Shown piece after piece: positions 1-6,779 of a DNA stretch of 8,687 nucleotides. The first letter of the stretch is position 1, and each line of letters opens with the position of its first letter. A program made the translations under genes and the position numbers. The stretch is from Armatimonadota bacterium (GTDB lineage Bacteria > Armatimonadota > Zipacnadia > Zipacnadales > JABUFB01), in assembly GCA_018056145.1 (NCBI GenBank), contig JAGPGE010000219.1:1-8687 (forward strand), read 5' to 3'. Under the pieces are notes generated by a model. It had not been told where the DNA came from, made no database searches, and saw nothing but the letters and a program-made list of their open reading frames with translations.

Positions 1-437
1 TAGTTGTCCCCCTCGATCTTCCGGTCTAGGACGATTACCGGGATATTCGCGTCCATGGCCTCGTCAACCGGTTTCGTGAGGGGCAGCGCTTCCTTGGGGC
101 TGATGATGATGAGATCCACGCCCTGGGAGATGAACTCGCGGACCTGCGCCTGCTGCTGTTCCGTCTTGTTTTGGGCGTCCTTGAAGATCACTTCGAGTTC
201 CGGGTGCTCAGCGGCGGCGGTCTTGATGTCCTCGTCCATCTGCACCCGCCACGGTTCACCGCGATTGCACTGGGACATGCCGATGGTAAAGGTCTTCGCG
301 GCTTCCGGCGCCATCCCGGAGCCCTGCGGAGTGGCCGAGGGTGGTGTGGAGCCTGTGTCCGTCGCGGGTTTCGGCGCGCAACCGGTGAGCAGGGACAGGA
401 TGGCAAGGGTCAGCACAACGAGCCAGGCGCGTTGCAT
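1..437 (-). CDS. Sugar ABC transporter substrate-binding lipoprotein (RbsB/YtfQ-like), 3' end cut off by window edge
   Basis: Periplasmic-type binding protein (Peripla_BP_4 class) that should capture a monosaccharide for the adjacent importer. The frame opens at ATG 437-435, preceded by GGAGG (445-449, 7-base spacing), and stays open to the left edge, giving 145 residues. Residues 1-20 form a lipoprotein signal ending in the lipobox L17-T18-G19-C20, so the mature protein is probably anchored at C20. A Pro/Ser/Thr-rich linker (about 21-47) follows. The binding fold begins at about residue 49 (TFTIGMSQ). E61-P62-W63-R64 and D138-R139 sit where YtfQ/RbsB-type proteins have ligand-contacting residues. 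The stretch GVDLIIISPKEA (106-117) is the usual end of the first Rossmann-like repeat. Family members are usually about 320-360 residues, so more than half lies outside. It is the last visible gene of the operon, 34 bases after the permease stop. The substrate cannot be read from this fragment. Confidence 0.93.
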   Translation of the reverse strand, partial: MQRAWLVVLTLAILSLLTGCAPKPATDTGSTPPSATPQGSGMAPEAAKTFTIGMSQCNRGEPWRVQMDEDIKTAAAEHPELEVIFKDAQNKTEQQQAQVREFISQGVDLIIISPKEALPLTKPVDEAMDANIPVIVLDRKIEGDN

Positions 438-471
438 TGCAGGGCCTCCGTGGATTGCAGACTGCCGATCG

Positions 472-1533
472 CTACTCTCTCCGCCGCCGGGTCTCCTGAA
501 TCACCACAGCCAGCACGATAATGACGCCTTTCGCCAGGAGCCGCTGGGCTTCCTGCCAGCCGATAAGGCTGAGGATCTTGTTCACATATCCGATGATCAG
601 CGTCCCGATGAGGGTGAGCATCACCCCGCCGCGGCCCCCCATGAGGCTTGATCCCCCGATGACCACCGCGGCGATAGCGTCCAACTCGAAGGTGGCTCCG
701 GCTTCTGGGTCACCGTACCCCATCCTGCAGGCGCTGGAGATGCCCGCGAGGGCCGCGGTCAACCCGCTGATGAGATACGCGAGGACCTTGGTGCGCGCCA
801 CGGCAACTCCGGAGAGCCGCGCGGCCTCCTCGTTGCCCCCCACGGCGTACAGGTAGCGCCCGAACCGGGTATACCGGACCACGAGGGCCGCGATCACGAT
901 GGTGACCAGGAAGAGGAGCGTCACGGGGCGGAGCCAGCCCCCCGCGTACGGCGCGGTCATCCACTCGAACACCGGCGGCGGCGCATCCTGCAGGACATAC
1001 CAGGGCCGCGCCCCGTGGGCGATCTTGATGCCCCCGGAGACCAGTTTCGCGGCGCCACGTGCGGCAGCCATCATCGCAAGGGTCGCCACGAATGGCTGGA
1101 TCCGCAGCTTCGCAACCAGCAGCCCACTGGTTGCGCCGATCCCACACCCGGCCGCTATGCAGATGAGCACGGCTGGAGCAAGATGCATGCCCTTTGCAAT
1201 GACCAGGAAGCTGAACAGCGTCGCGACGAACCCCAGGACAGAGCCCACGGACAGGTCGATGCCCGCGGTCAGGATCACCAAGGTCATCCCCACGGCGAGC
1301 AGCCCGTACTCGGAGTATTCGAAGAGCACGTTCGACTGGTTCCTGGGGGTGAGGAACACGATCTCGCCAGTGCGCAGGTTGCGTGGGCTCACGATGCAGC
1401 CAAGGATGAAGACCGCCACCAGCGCCGCGATCCCGCGGTGCCGTCCCAGGAGGCGCAGGGCGAGGATGCCCCAACTTGCCCGGCTGGCCTCGGGAGTCTC
1501 GGACTTTGGCCGGTTCTCAGGCGGGTCACTCAC
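472..1533 (-). CDS. CUT2-family sugar ABC transporter permease (RbsC-like)
   Basis: Inner-membrane channel subunit (BPD_transp_2 family) of a ribose/galactose-type importer, 353 residues, slightly longer than typical RbsC because of a charged N-terminal cytoplasmic tail (about 1-30). Hydrophobic segments fall at roughly 33-50, 76-91, 96-114, 119-142, 145-165, 203-221, 249-268, 284-300, 303-321 and 333-347. Family landmarks are GIDLSVGS (91-98), the cytoplasmic loop RFGRYLYAVGGNEEAARLSG (223-242) that should contact the ATPase, and AVVIGGSSLMGGRG (289-302). The start is GTG at 1533-1531, chosen because GGAGG (1540-1544) lies 6 bases upstream and the preceding frame is the ATPase. The ATPase stop (TGA, 1528-1526) lies inside this gene, an 8-base overlap that suggests translational coupling. 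Stop is TAG at 474-472. The family call is strong; the transported sugar is unknown. Confidence 0.95.
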   Translation of the reverse strand: MSDPPENRPKSETPEASRASWGILALRLLGRHRGIAALVAVFILGCIVSPRNLRTGEIVFLTPRNQSNVLFEYSEYGLLAVGMTLVILTAGIDLSVGSVLGFVATLFSFLVIAKGMHLAPAVLICIAAGCGIGATSGLLVAKLRIQPFVATLAMMAAARGAAKLVSGGIKIAHGARPWYVLQDAPPPVFEWMTAPYAGGWLRPVTLLFLVTIVIAALVVRYTRFGRYLYAVGGNEEAARLSGVAVARTKVLAYLISGLTAALAGISSACRMGYGDPEAGATFELDAIAAVVIGGSSLMGGRGGVMLTLIGTLIIGYVNKILSLIGWQEAQRLLAKGVIIVLAVVIQETRRRRE

Positions 1534-3055
1534 CGGGGGCCTCCATTGCCGCTGCCATTACCCTCTCTCGGGTGGCTTCAGCGCGCGTGAACTCCGCGGT
1601 CACTTTCCCGCGGTGCATGACGAAAATGCGGTCGCTCATTGCGAGAAGCTCCGGCAATTCCGAGGTGGTGAGCAAGATGCCCTTGCCCTGCTCCACCAAG
1701 CGGTTCATGAGTTCATAGATCTCGTGCTTCGCGCCCACATCAATGCCCCGGGTGGGTTCGTCGAGCAGCAGGCATTGCGGCTCGGTCATGAGCCACTTTG
1801 CGAGCGCCACCTTCTGCTGATTTCCACCGCTGAGACCGCTTACTTCAGCGTCCAGCGACGCCGCGCGCACATTGAGCTGCCGGGACAGGGGATCGGCGCG
1901 CCGCAATTCCGCGGACCGGCGCAGGATCCCGGAGGGAGCGATGTCCGGCAGGGCGGACAGGGTCATATTGTGCAGGACGGAGAGGGGCATGATCAGCCCG
2001 GTGGCCTTGCGGTCACAGGTGAGCATCGCCAGGCCCCCGCGGATCGCCTGCGCGGGTGAGGTGAACCGCACGGGATCGCCCTTGAGCGCCACGCTCCCCG
2101 TGGGTCTGCAGCCGTAACGCCCGAACACTGCGCCCATGAGTTCGCTCGCACCGGCTCCGCGCAGGCCCGCGATGCCCACGATCTCCCCGGCCCGCAGGTT
2201 GAGGGATACATTGTCCAGGAGAAGGCGGCCCTCGCCCTCGTGGGACGGCAGGCTGAGCGCCTCGATGCGAAGGAGTTCCTCACCCGGAGCCAACTGCCTA
2301 CGCGGGAAGAGGGTGTCGATGCGACGCCCCACCATCCACTCGATCAGGCGGTCGCGGGCGACACCCGAGATGGGGGCGACGCCCACCAGCTCGCCGTCGC
2401 GCAACACGGTAACGCGGTCGCAGATCCGGTAGATCTCCTCCATGCGGTGGGAGATGTACACCACCGAAATGCCCCGGTCGCGCAGGTAGCGGATGGTGTC
2501 GAACAGCCGGTCGGCTTCGGTATCCGGCAGAGGACTGGTGGGTTCGTCCATGACGATGAGCGAGGCGTCGCGGGACAGCGCCTTGCCCACTTCCACCATC
2601 TGCTGCACTGCGAGCGGGTAGTCTTCCACCGGCCTGCGTACGTCAATCGGGACACCAAGGTCGGACATGATCCGCACGGCGATGTCCAGCATTTCCGTGC
2701 GTCGTAACAAGCCTGCGCGGTTCACCGGCTCGTGGCCAAGCAGGAGGTTCTCGGCTACCGAAGCGCCCGGCACGAGGCTCAGTTCCTGATGGATCATGGC
2801 GATCCCGGCGGCTTGCGCGGCTGCGGGGGATGCGAACTCCTGCCTGCGTCCGCGCCAGATTATCTCGCCCGCATCCGGTCGGGTCGCCCCGCTGAGGATG
2901 CGCATGAGGGTGGACTTCCCCGCCCCGTTCTCACCCACAAGACCGTGGACTTCGCCGGGCAGTACGCTGAAGTCCACGGCCTTCAGAGCCTGGACACCGG
3001 CGAATGCCTTGCTGATGCCGGTCATCCGCAGGGCGGGTTGGGGTTGATCGGGCAT
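1526..3055 (-). CDS. CUT2-family sugar ABC transporter ATP-binding protein, two fused ABC domains (RbsA/MglA-like)
   Basis: Cytoplasmic ATPase powering the importer; 509 residues, normal for RbsA/MglA. Domain 1 (about 8-250) has Walker A GENGAGKST (41-49, K47), Q-loop Q90, Walker B LIVMDEP (166-172) and H-loop H203. Its signature region reads EDYPLAVQQ (144-152) rather than a canonical LSGGQ. Domain 2 (about 260-505) has a degenerate Walker A, GLRGAGASE (298-306), with no lysine. It keeps a perfect signature LSGGNQQK (408-415) and Walker B CLLLDEP (428-434), but has SELPEL where the H-loop histidine would be. This asymmetry, with one catalytic site degenerate, is usual in the family. The start ATG (3055-3053) fits where family homology begins (ALRMTGISKAFAG) and has GAGG (3065-3068) 9 bases upstream. 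First gene of the operon, transcribed away from the divergent glycosidase-like gene. Confidence 0.95.
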   Translation of the reverse strand: MPDQPQPALRMTGISKAFAGVQALKAVDFSVLPGEVHGLVGENGAGKSTLMRILSGATRPDAGEIIWRGRRQEFASPAAAQAAGIAMIHQELSLVPGASVAENLLLGHEPVNRAGLLRRTEMLDIAVRIMSDLGVPIDVRRPVEDYPLAVQQMVEVGKALSRDASLIVMDEPTSPLPDTEADRLFDTIRYLRDRGISVVYISHRMEEIYRICDRVTVLRDGELVGVAPISGVARDRLIEWMVGRRIDTLFPRRQLAPGEELLRIEALSLPSHEGEGRLLLDNVSLNLRAGEIVGIAGLRGAGASELMGAVFGRYGCRPTGSVALKGDPVRFTSPAQAIRGGLAMLTCDRKATGLIMPLSVLHNMTLSALPDIAPSGILRRSAELRRADPLSRQLNVRAASLDAEVSGLSGGNQQKVALAKWLMTEPQCLLLDEPTRGIDVGAKHEIYELMNRLVEQGKGILLTTSELPELLAMSDRIFVMHRGKVTAEFTRAEATRERVMAAAMEAPGE

Positions 3056-3096
3056 AATCGCCAGCCTCGATGATGATGGCGGGACGGTTGGATGTT

Positions 3097-3122
3097 CGCG
3101 GGAGACGAGGGCATCTCCTGCG
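3097..3122. promoter_or_regulatory. Imperfect inverted repeat in the ABC operon leader
   Basis: Arms CGCGGGAGA (3097-3105) and TCTCCTGCG (3114-3122) pair over nine positions, one being a G-T wobble, around an 8-base centre. It lies 42-67 bases upstream of the ATPase start codon. It could be a repressor operator or, if transcribed, a leader hairpin. No transcription factor can be named from its sequence. Confidence 0.3.
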
Positions 3123-3130
3123 CGGGAGGA

Positions 3131-3159
3131 TGGACAGCCCCATGCGTGGAAAGAACAAT
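3131..3159 (+). promoter_or_regulatory. Candidate sigma70-type promoter of the glycosidase-like gene
   Basis: A -35-like TGGACA (3131-3136, five of six matches to TTGACA) is followed after exactly 17 bases by a -10-like AACAAT (3154-3159, four of six matches to TATAAT). The -10 sits in the only locally AT-rich stretch of the divergent region. Predicted transcription start is near 3166, giving a leader of about 38 bases before the ATG at 3204. Confidence 0.42.
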
Positions 3160-3168
3160 ACGTCAACT

Positions 3169-3188
3169 CAGCGCGGCGCTGTGCGCTG
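3169..3188. promoter_or_regulatory. Three GCGCTG hexamers at 7-base period, candidate operator
   Basis: CAGCGC (3169-3174, the hexamer inverted), GCGCTG (3176-3181) and GCGCTG (3183-3188) follow each other with one-base gaps. The first two make a perfect 13-base palindrome with a single central base. The first and third also make a 7-base perfect inverted repeat, TCAGCGC/GCGCTGA (3168-3189), with an 8-base centre. The block begins about 3 bases past the predicted start of transcription and ends 3 bases before the Shine-Dalgarno GGGAGG (3192-3197). A bound repressor or an RNA hairpin there could control the glycosidase-like gene. Confidence 0.33.
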
Positions 3189-3203
3189 ATAGGGAGGTCT
3201 GAC

Positions 3204-6200
3204 ATGAACCTGCGAAAACTCCTGCCCGCACTCCTCATCTTCACTCTCACCCAGTTCGCCGCCGCGGTTCCGTCGCTGGTGGAACAGGTGACCGAAGGAG
3301 TCACCATGGTCCGCGACGACGCCGGACAGTGGGATGGCGACCAGAGCAAGAGCATCACCCACCAGAATGGCGGCGAGTACTGGGCCCGGAAGATCCTGGA
3401 CCTGACCAATGTCCCCGCTGATGTGTGGGAGGCGGCGCAGTCCGTGCGCCTGTCGGCCTACATGACCGTGCGCGACTACTCCTGGCGCACGCTGGAGCAA
3501 GCCAACGGGCTGGACGAAGCCTATGAGGTGGTGGTGAACGGACATGTGAACCGCTTCCCCACCAACTGTGGAGCGCCGGTGTACGCCGAGGGCAAGCCCG
3601 CGACCTTCGACTGGTACGACATGCCCCTGCCGAAGGAGCAGTTCGTGCGGGGTGAGAACGAGATCATCCTGCGCAAGGAGACCGCCGACAAGCGCGACGA
3701 CTACCTGTACCTGGGCATCGATCACACCTGGAACCGTGGCAACAGCGCGGTGGCTTTCGACGGGAAGAACTGGCGGAACGACACGCTGACGGTTCCCGGA
3801 GGCGTCGGCGAATACATGGTGCGCCTGTACCTGCTGGCTCGGGAGATGCGGGACAGCATTGTCTGGCGGCCGGCAGACGCGACCCCGCTCGCAGACCCCG
3901 CCGGGATGGCCCTTTACGCCGGTGCGCGCGGCGGGGAGCTGGTGCCGAATGGACTGCGCCTGTCCGCTGGCCAGACTGCCCGGGTCGAGTGGGACCCCGC
4001 CCGCATTAACGCCCTCGAAGCCCTGAGCCTGTCCGTGGATGCCAGCGCGCCGGTGGAAGTCGCGGTCCTGGATAGCGACGGCAAGCCGGGTGACGCGATC
4101 CAGGGCATGCCCGAGACCGGGACGATTCTCCCACCGCCACTCGGTTCGAGACCCTCCGGGATCGAGATCCGGGCGACCGGGCCTGTGACCCTCCGCGCAG
4201 TCACCGTAAACCTGGGCTTGAGCTACCACCCGCGCCAGAAACCCATCGACATGTGCCCGAGGATTTCTGCCCCCGCCGGGAAGCCTGTGGAGCGAGCGCC
4301 TGCAATGCGCATGGAAGGGAACGCGGTGGCGTTCGAGAACTCCGGCCTCCGCGCGAAGGTTGAAGCGGGCGACAGGCTGCGGTTAGTGTCGCTTTACAAC
4401 GAGATCACCGCCTGCGAGATGGTCACCAGTCCGGATGATGTGGCGCTGTTCCTGGTGGAAGTCGGCGACAAGCGTTACGCGGGAAGCCGGGATTTCCAGT
4501 GCAGGTCGGTTACCGCGGATGGCGAGACGGGGCTGGTGGCTGAGCTTGCGCTCCCTGACCCGGCGTTGTCGGCGCGGCTCACACTGGGCATCGACGACGA
4601 GGGCCTGCGCATGGGCCTTGTGGTGACCAACGTCGGGGACGCGCCGGTGGACTTCAAAGTGGCGTTCCCGCACGTGGCCGGCCTGAAGGCATCGGATGAC
4701 CCGGCGGCTGACTACTACTTCTTCCCGTGGGGCGGCGGCGTTATCGCGGACCGTCCGGCGGTGATCCGCAAGGGCTACGGCGATCACGAGGCCTTGTACC
4801 AGGTGATGGACCTGTTCAGTCCACAGCGCGGCGGCGGCCTGTCTGTGCGCGCCGATGATACCGAAGGCTGGCACAAGGTGCTCGCCTTGCGCAAGTATAT
4901 TGAGGGCCAGGGCGAGGATCGCGCCGAGCGCCTGAGCATGATCACCGCGCCGGAGTACAAGTGGACCAACTCTCTCGACGCAGTGCAGGGCACCGGCTTC
5001 GCTTATGAGTACCAGCGGCGCACACGCGGTCCGGGCGCGTCCTTCGCCCCTGCCCAGGCGGTCTTCAGTGCGCATCCGGGCGACTGGCGGGTCGCTATGA
5101 AAGCGTATGCGGACTGGGCCCACGGGGTCTGGCAGTTCCGCCCGTGGCCCTCACGCCTGAAAGACGTGCACCACATGATCGCGGCAGGTTGGGGGCAGGG
5201 CATCTTGTTCAAGGACGGCGCCTACCGCAAGGATATCATCCGGCCCGACACAGATTGCATCGAGCTCATGTCCTGGTGGGACTGGTCCCCGCTGGGGCCC
5301 TGGGGCACGCCCATCGACAAGGTGAAGGAAGTCTTGGGCGAGTCCGTCTGGAAGACCTGGCAACCGTATTTTGTGAAGGACCCCGTGACCGGCGAAATGA
5401 TGTGGAACAACCAGCCGGGAGACTACCTCGGCTACAACGAGCGCTTCGGCGGACTGCCGGCGTTCCGCGACGCCATCCAGACATACAAGGACATGGGCTC
5501 CCTGGTCACGCTTTACACCGACCCCTTCCGAATGGACGACAACAGCAAGATCGGCAAGGCTCACGGCAAGGAATGGGGAGTGGTTCTGCAGAACGGCGAG
5601 CACTCAAAGGGCTACGAGGTCTGGAACCCCTGCCACGACACCCCGGCGGTCTGGCAGTGGGTCGCAGAGACTATGGAGCGGGTCATGCGCGAGACCGGTG
5701 CCGACGGGATCCGCCTGGACGAGTACGGGCATCGGGGCTGGGCGTGTTTCAGCGACCTCCACGAGCACCGGTTTTCGGAGAAAGGCGTGACCCAGTGGAA
5801 CAAGGGCGTCGCCGAGGCAACCCGCATGGTGCGCGAGGCGATGGACCGGGTGACACCGGGTTCCGTGCTCACTCTGGAGCACCCCGGATATGACTACCTG
5901 ATGCAGTATATCGACGGGACGATCACTTACGACGTGACCGTGCAGGCCACACCCCTGCGGCCGGTGGAGTGCAATCTGCAGCGGTTCTACTTCCCCGAGT
6001 GCAAGGCATACGAACTCGATCACAGGGGCGCGGACCCGCAGAACCGCAACCGGCTGTGGAACGCGGTGGCCTCCTTCGGGCGGTATTTCCCGCCGGCGCT
6101 CTACGCGCTGTACAAGGAGAACGCCGATGCCTTCGAGACCCGGGACTGCGAGGCGTTCATCCCCACGCTCCTGCCGAGGGTCTACGCCAACCGGTTCACA

Positions 6201-6635
6201 GGCAACGGGAAGACCTTTTACCACGTGATCAACGGAACCGGCCACACTGTGGATGGCGCGGTTCTCGAAGTGGAGATCGGCCCGGAGGAGCATCTCTTCG
6301 ACATGCTGAACTGCCGCGAAGCCAGCACGACACGGGTCACGCGGCTCGCTACCATCAACGCGTACCTGCCCCGGGAAGAGGTCATCAGCATTGCGAAGCT
6401 GCGCAAGCGGATGGATGTGAACCGGAACGGCGACCAGTTGACCGTGAAAGTCGCGCTTCCCGGCGGCGAATGCGACCTGGTGGTGGCGGACATCGCGGGG
6501 AAGGTTCTGGTGACCGTCCCTGCGTCAGCCGAGACGGCCATCAGCCTGTCGGACCTCCCCGAGGGCGCAAAGCCGGCGTGCGTGAAGCTGCTGCGGGAAG
6601 GGTACATGGTGGACGTGGCGGAGGTTGGAGGGTAG
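3204..6635 (+). CDS. Large exported multidomain glycoside-hydrolase-like protein (DUF6259-like)
   Basis: 1143 residues. ATG 3204 has GGGAGG (3192-3197) 6 bases upstream. Residues 1-21 form a Sec signal (basic NLRK, hydrophobic core, AAA at the cleavage site), so it acts outside the cytoplasm. A beta-rich N-terminus (about 22-215) resembles galactose-binding jelly rolls, for example YLYLGIDHTW near 167. Further beta-rich regions span about 220-340 and 365-600. A TIM-barrel-like core (about 640-960) contains MSWWDWSPLGPWGTP (689-703), LYTDPFR (770-776), ADGIRLDEYGHRGW (833-846) and LTLEHPGYDYL (890-900). A C-terminal beta domain runs from about 995. GIRLDE after a strand resembles nucleophile strands of GH36/GH31-type barrels, making D839 a candidate nucleophile and E892 a candidate acid/base (inference). 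The DUF6259 assignment is from recall of the family. Divergence from a sugar importer supports a role in glycan breakdown; the substrate is unknown. Confidence 0.85.
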   Translation: MNLRKLLPALLIFTLTQFAAAVPSLVEQVTEGVTMVRDDAGQWDGDQSKSITHQNGGEYWARKILDLTNVPADVWEAAQSVRLSAYMTVRDYSWRTLEQANGLDEAYEVVVNGHVNRFPTNCGAPVYAEGKPATFDWYDMPLPKEQFVRGENEIILRKETADKRDDYLYLGIDHTWNRGNSAVAFDGKNWRNDTLTVPGGVGEYMVRLYLLAREMRDSIVWRPADATPLADPAGMALYAGARGGELVPNGLRLSAGQTARVEWDPARINALEALSLSVDASAPVEVAVLDSDGKPGDAIQGMPETGTILPPPLGSRPSGIEIRATGPVTLRAVTVNLGLSYHPRQKPIDMCPRISAPAGKPVERAPAMRMEGNAVAFENSGLRAKVEAGDRLRLVSLYNEITACEMVTSPDDVALFLVEVGDKRYAGSRDFQCRSVTADGETGLVAELALPDPALSARLTLGIDDEGLRMGLVVTNVGDAPVDFKVAFPHVAGLKASDDPAADYYFFPWGGGVIADRPAVIRKGYGDHEALYQVMDLFSPQRGGGLSVRADDTEGWHKVLALRKYIEGQGEDRAERLSMITAPEYKWTNSLDAVQGTGFAYEYQRRTRGPGASFAPAQAVFSAHPGDWRVAMKAYADWAHGVWQFRPWPSRLKDVHHMIAAGWGQGILFKDGAYRKDIIRPDTDCIELMSWWDWSPLGPWGTPIDKVKEVLGESVWKTWQPYFVKDPVTGEMMWNNQPGDYLGYNERFGGLPAFRDAIQTYKDMGSLVTLYTDPFRMDDNSKIGKAHGKEWGVVLQNGEHSKGYEVWNPCHDTPAVWQWVAETMERVMRETGADGIRLDEYGHRGWACFSDLHEHRFSEKGVTQWNKGVAEATRMVREAMDRVTPGSVLTLEHPGYDYLMQYIDGTITYDVTVQATPLRPVECNLQRFYFPECKAYELDHRGADPQNRNRLWNAVASFGRYFPPALYALYKENADAFETRDCEAFIPTLLPRVYANRFTGNGKTFYHVINGTGHTVDGAVLEVEIGPEEHLFDMLNCREASTTRVTRLATINAYLPREEVISIAKLRKRMDVNRNGDQLTVKVALPGGECDLVVADIAGKVLVTVPASAETAISLSDLPEGAKPACVKLLREGYMVDVAEVGG

Positions 6636-6653
6636 GGAGGGGAGGGATCGGGG
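6630..6653 (+). other. Putative G-quadruplex motif spanning the stop codon of the glycosidase-like gene
   Basis: Five runs of three or more G (6630-6632, 6635-6637, 6639-6642, 6644-6646, 6650-6653) are separated by loops of 2, 1, 1 and 3 bases. This meets the standard G3+N1-7 definition. The TAG stop (6633-6635) contributes the first loop and the first G of the second run. The G-rich strand is the coding strand, so the fold could form in the mRNA 3' end as well as in DNA. Confidence 0.5.
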
Positions 6654-6779
6654 AGTTAGATTGAGACCGACCGAACAGGGGGGCGAGACGCGCGCCGCGC
6701 GCGACAGATAACGCCCGGCGGCGCACAAAGCCCGCGCCCTACAAACGGCAAGGCAGACGACCGGGCCGGATGGCGCCCG
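6636..6779. other. Intergenic region between convergent genes, no classical terminator seen
   Basis: These 144 bases separate the rightward glycosidase-like gene from the leftward ceramidase-family gene. They contain the rest of the G-rich motif, a six-G run (6678-6683), an alternating CG tract (6689-6703) and a weak GGCGC/GCGCC stem (6720-6724 with 6734-6738). No stem is followed by a T-run on either strand, so an intrinsic terminator of the usual kind is not evident. No small gene is supported here. Confidence 0.5.

Noticed and set aside
4..651. 215-residue plus-strand open frame at the left edge
   Set aside because: Antisense to the substrate-binding lipoprotein and the permease C-terminus, both of which show family motifs.
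899..2059. 386-residue open frame on the plus strand
   Set aside because: It lies antisense to the permease and ATPase, whose motifs are unambiguous, and its composition (Arg/Ala/Pro-rich, low complexity) is that of a GC-rich shadow frame.
3138..3166. Minus-strand promoter for the ABC operon using TTGACG (3166-3161) as -35
   Set aside because: The -35 match is good, but at 16-18 base spacing the -10 positions are G-rich (such as ATGGGG), so no credible -10 is present.
3056..3409. Upstream extension of the ATPase reading frame to an ATG at 3409 (minus strand)
   Set aside because: The extra 118 residues show no family similarity, cross the divergent promoter region and run antisense through the signal peptide of the 3204 gene. 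ATG 3055 fits both the ribosome binding site and the homology start.
3168..4229. 353-residue open frame on the minus strand
   Set aside because: Entirely antisense to the N-terminal half of the glycosidase-like gene, with no recognisable domain. It is rich in Gly, Val, His and Arg as expected from the reverse of a GC-rich gene.
5604..6293. 229-residue minus-strand open frame
   Set aside because: Antisense to the conserved barrel core of the glycosidase-like gene; no motifs and no ribosome binding site.
6720..6738. GGCGC/GCGCC stem as a transcription terminator
   Set aside because: Only five base pairs around a 9-base loop, and no T-run follows on either strand.
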